Below are positions 61,145 through 64,000 of a stretch of DNA of 64,000 nucleotides, piece by piece. Origin of the DNA: Bdellovibrionales bacterium CG12_big_fil_rev_8_21_14_0_65_38_15 (GTDB lineage: Bacteria; Bdellovibrionota; Bacteriovoracia; Bacteriovoracales; Bacteriovoracaceae); NCBI GenBank assembly GCA_002787775.1, contig PCUW01000003.1:1663-65662 (forward strand). Direction: 5' to 3'. A program made the position numbers and the translations under genes. Numbering within the stretch: position 1 is the stretch's first letter; each line of letters opens with the position of its first letter. The notes below the pieces were generated by a model, which was given only the letters and a program-made list of their open reading frames with translations, was not told where the DNA came from and searched no databases.

Positions 61145-62395
61145 CTATTTATCGAAATTAATTTTTTTGAATTCAATCATTGGAGCAAAAACTCGTCTCA
61201 TTGCAGATAGCGTTTGTGCTTTTTTGTATTCAGCGTGTGAAGCCTCGCCCTCTGTATTAACTTTGTGAGCTTCTACGTCAACGATTTGAACTTCATAAGG
61301 ATAAAAGAATCTAATATCTCTGGCGATTAAAGAAACATCCATGCTTAGTATTTTTTGAGCAAGATCATTTTCATCTGAAACTTTTTTAGCTGCCTTTCGA
61401 AGTTGTGTGAACTCAGACATAAATGGATTTTTATATTTAACAAGCTGTCTGCAAGTAAACTGAAGGCTTTGATAACCACCCTTTGTATGCAGGTTTCTAT
61501 CCGTTGGCCCACCCTTACCAAAGGCACAAGCTTGAACCTCTTGTTCTAACAACGTTATAAATTGTTCTTCAGAGTAGTCTTTTCTCATCGCTGTTTTAAT
61601 TGAAGCAACATACCTTCTTTTAAAATCAGTGAGGTTGACCATTGTATTTACAGATCGACTAGGCTTGATATTATGAGGAATCACAATATTATTTGCGATC
61701 AAATGATTCACAACCCTTAAAGTATCAAATCGTGTTTCTGTAATAAAACGAACACCAATTCTATCAAAAAGTTCTTCTGCAACGTTCTCGGCTTTGTGAA
61801 GTAACTTAATGATCGTTGAGTCGCGAGTTTTTAACGCTTTAGTTTCGAAAGAGACAAGTCTGATCTTATTGTTTGATTCAGAATTACCTAAGTAAAGCTG
61901 ATCACCTTGCCTAGAAATATGTTTATAAAATCTATCAAAAATTTGTGTTTGAATAACAGGAAAATAATTTGAACGTAAGTCTTTGTCGGCGTGCAAAATA
62001 GTGTGCATGACTTTTAAAATAATTTCGGCCCAAAGCTTTTCATCAAAACTTGAGTCTTCTTCTAACCCGCCGGTAGCAAGTAAAATAAGATCACCGATAT
62101 CTGTCAGCATGTATAAAGAATTAGGGATTTTTAAGTCAAGTCCGTCTGGATTTCCTTCTTTTAAAAAATAGCGGCGAATAAATTGCATGGCTTCTTGAAA
62201 ATTACCAAAAAGTTCAGCTCTGTTAACTGGATCGTTTGGATCTAATCCATAACCACGAAGAAAATTGTTAACTCTATCTTCATCATAGAGTCTTCCCATA
62301 AAGAACTTAGTATCTAAAGCCGACTTACCGCCGACCACGACATCAAAGAGATCCCAGTCGAATAAATACTTTTTCAAATAATCAGGTCTATTCAT
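61145..62395 (-). CDS. conserved hypothetical protein, RelA/SpoT-like patch
   Basis: The 416-residue soluble protein resembles the TIGR04552-type family known from predatory and myxobacterial genomes, as far as memory goes. Residues around 230-275 read ELFDRIGVRFITETRFDTLR then IKPSRSVNTMVNLTDFKRR, which recall the synthetase core of RelA/SpoT (D-x-x-G-x-R and later K-P-S/N). This match is weak and no catalytic proof exists. ATG at 62395 follows AAGGATAAG; the frame to 62467 would collide with pgpA. It overlaps no other gene and lies just before the GT-C-like gene. Confidence 0.65.
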   Translation of the reverse strand: MNRPDYLKKYLFDWDLFDVVVGGKSALDTKFFMGRLYDEDRVNNFLRGYGLDPNDPVNRAELFGNFQEAMQFIRRYFLKEGNPDGLDLKIPNSLYMLTDIGDLILLATGGLEEDSSFDEKLWAEIILKVMHTILHADKDLRSNYFPVIQTQIFDRFYKHISRQGDQLYLGNSESNNKIRLVSFETKALKTRDSTIIKLLHKAENVAEELFDRIGVRFITETRFDTLRVVNHLIANNIVIPHNIKPSRSVNTMVNLTDFKRRYVASIKTAMRKDYSEEQFITLLEQEVQACAFGKGGPTDRNLHTKGGYQSLQFTCRQLVKYKNPFMSEFTQLRKAAKKVSDENDLAQKILSMDVSLIARDIRFFYPYEVQIVDVEAHKVNTEGEASHAEYKKAQTLSAMRRVFAPMIEFKKINFDK

Positions 62396-62448
62396 CTTAT
62401 CCTTAACGCTTATTCCTTTCGCGCTGTTTAACGTATATACTTTTGGGC

Positions 62449-62934
62449 ATGAACATGAAAAACGCACCTAGTCTCAAACAGTGGGAAATCATTTTTTTGT
62501 CATTTGGCGGAGTTGGATTTTTACCAAAGGCTCCTGGCACTTGGGGAACGTTAGCAACACTTCCCTTTTTATGGGGACTCAGCGCACTAAAATTTCCTAA
62601 TTTCTTAGTCATACCATTTTTTATTTTTTTAACGGCCGGCAGTTGTTATGTGGCTGAAGTTATACAAAAAAAATATGATCTTCATGATCCGCAGTGGATC
62701 GTTATCGATGAAGTATTGGGAATGTTAACAACATGGTTTTTTATGACAGGTTCGCCTACGTGGCACCTCATCCCAGCGTTTATACTTTTTAGATTTTTCG
62801 ATATCGTAAAAATTTGGCCTGCTTCATATTTTGATAAAGAAGTTAAACATGGAATGGGAACAATCTTAGACGATATTGTTTCTGGTCTTTTTGCGGGGAT
62901 CTCATACTATATCATTTTTAATTATATTTTTTAA
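62449..62934 (+). CDS. pgpA: phosphatidylglycerophosphatase A
   Basis: PgpA removes phosphate from phosphatidylglycerol phosphate to make the lipid PG. The 161-residue protein has the conserved segments GGVGFLPKAPGTWGTL, IVIDEVLGMLTTWFF and FRFFDIVKIWPASYFD, with HGMGTILDDIVSGL near the end, and four hydrophobic helices. ATG at 62449 is used (62455 possible). The start lacks a clear ribosome site. It is divergent from the gene at 61145. Confidence 0.94.
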   Translation: MNMKNAPSLKQWEIIFLSFGGVGFLPKAPGTWGTLATLPFLWGLSALKFPNFLVIPFFIFLTAGSCYVAEVIQKKYDLHDPQWIVIDEVLGMLTTWFFMTGSPTWHLIPAFILFRFFDIVKIWPASYFDKEVKHGMGTILDDIVSGLFAGISYYIIFNYIF

Positions 62935-63164
62935 AAAACATCTTGACTTACGCATAACTTACGCACAAACTATTTTCATAGAGCTGCTTCTCTAATTTTT
63001 CAAACATATTGCATCGAACCCTTGTAAATTCAGGGCTTTGAAATGCCTTAGAAGAATTAACGGAAGGCAAAAGTAGCTGTCATTGTGCGGTGATTTTGGT
63101 ACGTTCTATTGAACACACACACGTTCATCGCCTCTATTTAGTTTAACTTTTGTAGGAGAGACAC
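62935..63164 (+). promoter_or_regulatory. recA upstream region with tandem repeat
   Basis: TTGACT (62943-62948) could be a -35 box. Overlapping and following it, ACTTACGCA occurs twice (62946-62954 and 62957-62965) with an 11-base period, one helical turn, so both would face the same side of DNA. This is a plausible SOS operator. Further down lie GTTC-N4-GAAC (63103-63114) and a CCCT/AGGG hairpin near 63020. The recA ribosome site is TAGGAGA. Confidence 0.45.
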
Positions 63165-64000
63165 ATGGCCCAGAGCACAACAACAGCCGATGCTAATAAA
63201 GCAAAAGCCCTCGATTTAGCGCTTTCAAGTATTGAAAAACAATTCGGTAAAGGCGCCATCATGAAATTTGATGGAACTAAATCTGCTGAAAAAGTACCAG
63301 CAATTTCGACTGGCTGTTTAGGTCTTGATCTTTGCCTAGGTGTTGGCGGTGTTCCTAAAGGTAGAATTATTGAAATCTACGGACCAGAGTCTTCTGGTAA
63401 AACAACACTTACATTGCATATTGCAGCTGAAGCCCAAAAGGCTGGTGGCACTGTTGCTTTCGTCGATGCTGAGCATGCACTTGATACATCGTATGCTGCT
63501 AAACTTGGTGTTGATGTTCCTAATACACTTATTTCTCAACCTGATAGTGGTGAACAAGCTCTAGAGATTACAGATATGCTAGTTCGCTCTGGCGCAGTTG
63601 ATCTACTTATTGTCGACTCAGTTGCTGCTCTTACTCCAAGAGCTGAACTTGAAGGTGATATGGGTGACTCTCATATGGGTCTTCAAGCTCGTCTTATGTC
63701 ACAAGCATTAAGAAAGCTTACTGGTTCAATTTCAAGATCAAATACAACTGTTATTTTCATTAACCAGTTAAGAATGAAAATTGGTGTTATGTTCGGAAAT
63801 CCAGAAACAACTACTGGCGGAAACGCTCTTAAATTCTATGCATCTGTAAGAATGGATATTCGTAGAATCGCTGCCATTAAAGACGGCGAAAAACATATCG
63901 GCAACAGAACAAGAGTTAAAATTGCCAAAAACAAAGTTGCTCCTCCGTTTGGCCAAGTTGAATTCGATATTATGTACGGAGAAGGTATTTCTAAAACGGG
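63165..64000 (+). CDS. recA: recombinase RecA (5' part, runs off the window)
   Basis: About 278 residues are present and the gene continues past the right edge. RecA forms the filament for homologous recombination and triggers LexA cleavage. Visible are the N-terminal [16 protein letters not shown], Walker [18 protein letters not shown], the segment [19 protein letters not shown], Walker [19 protein letters not shown], loop L1 [20 protein letters not shown], and [20 protein letters not shown] in loop L2. ATG at 63165 follows TAGGAGAGACAC. Confidence 0.98.
   Translation, partial: MAQSTTTADANKAKALDLALSSIEKQFGKGAIMKFDGTKSAEKVPAISTGCLGLDLCLGVGGVPKGRIIEIYGPESSGKTTLTLHIAAEAQKAGGTVAFVDAEHALDTSYAAKLGVDVPNTLISQPDSGEQALEITDMLVRSGAVDLLIVDSVAALTPRAELEGDMGDSHMGLQARLMSQALRKLTGSISRSNTTVIFINQLRMKIGVMFGNPETTTGGNALKFYASVRMDIRRIAAIKDGEKHIGNRTRVKIAKNKVAPPFGQVEFDIMYGEGISKT

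Noticed and set aside
63103-63114. GTTC-N4-GAAC as a LexA box
   Set aside because: The known Gram-positive site is CGAAC-N4-GTTCG, the inverse arrangement; the match is probably chance.
1-64000. CRISPR arrays, insertion sequences, prophage genes
   Set aside because: I saw no regularly spaced repeats, transposase motifs or phage structural genes in the window.

Overview
The window is AT-rich bacterial chromosome, almost fully coding, with short gaps and many 1-4 base gene overlaps. Gene content points to a free-living, flagellated, aerobic Gram-negative bacterium. The combination of a Tad/Flp pilus locus with several tiny pilin-like proteins, two tandem flagellins, a cytochrome bc complex carrying a large multihaem cytochrome c, a fused haem A/haem O synthase, and a tryptophan 2,3-dioxygenase plus kynureninase pair fits Bdellovibrionota, most likely the Bacteriovorax/Peredibacter/Halobacteriovorax side. 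That placement is an inference from gene content, not from a search. I see no insertion sequence, prophage, CRISPR array or obvious foreign island.

Layout. 1-920: a tRNA-Ala with its own promoter on the minus strand, and an exported cyclophilin-type prolyl isomerase. 936-8068 (minus): an aa3-type cytochrome c oxidase operon (coxB, coxA, a subunit III, dihaem cytochrome c, Sco, subunit IV, a 54-residue membrane protein) preceded by a fused ctaA-ctaB. 8209-10456 (plus): tryptophan dioxygenase and a kynureninase-like enzyme. 10433-18042 (minus): Rieske protein, split cytochrome b, an eight-haem cytochrome c, a second oxidase subunit III, a small Cys-rich membrane protein and a DUF420/CtaM-like protein, with a HEAT-repeat protein upstream. 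Together these two gene sets encode quinol-to-oxygen respiration and its assembly factors.

18176-35834: housekeeping genes, namely thiolase, a FliG-domain mini-protein, a cyclic-nucleotide-binding protein, Ppx/GppA, mtnA, an AsmA protein, a UvrD/PcrA helicase, glmS and glmU (a tight minus-strand series from glmU downward), then lon and a response regulator. 35889-38321 holds three genes for very small exported proteins around an aldehyde dehydrogenase. Two of them are paralogues preceded by matching sigma-54-type promoters and a matching upstream element.

38459-48011 (minus): a Tad pilus operon running from Flp pilin through minor pilin-like proteins, prepilin peptidase, CpaB and the CpaC secretin to a single protein fusing CpaE/TadZ with CpaF/TadA, then TadB, and finally an exported YD-repeat protein. 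Immediately upstream and divergent is a 6S RNA gene that I recognise from sequence and pairing. 48480-52181: an unknown protein, an SDR-family epimerase-like protein with an altered active site, and two flagellins with a sigma-28-like promoter and a tiny upstream ORF. 52304-64000: a GNAT acetyltransferase, a UbiB-like kinase, greA, recG, an FHA-like protein, an alpha/beta hydrolase, a polytopic GT-C-like membrane protein, a protein with a RelA/SpoT-like patch, pgpA, and the 5' part of recA behind a tandem repeat that may be an SOS operator.

The best candidates for something undescribed are the duplicated sigma-54-controlled micro-protein genes, the CpaE-CpaF fusion inside a reduced Tad locus, and the coiled-coil octahaem cytochrome in the bc operon.
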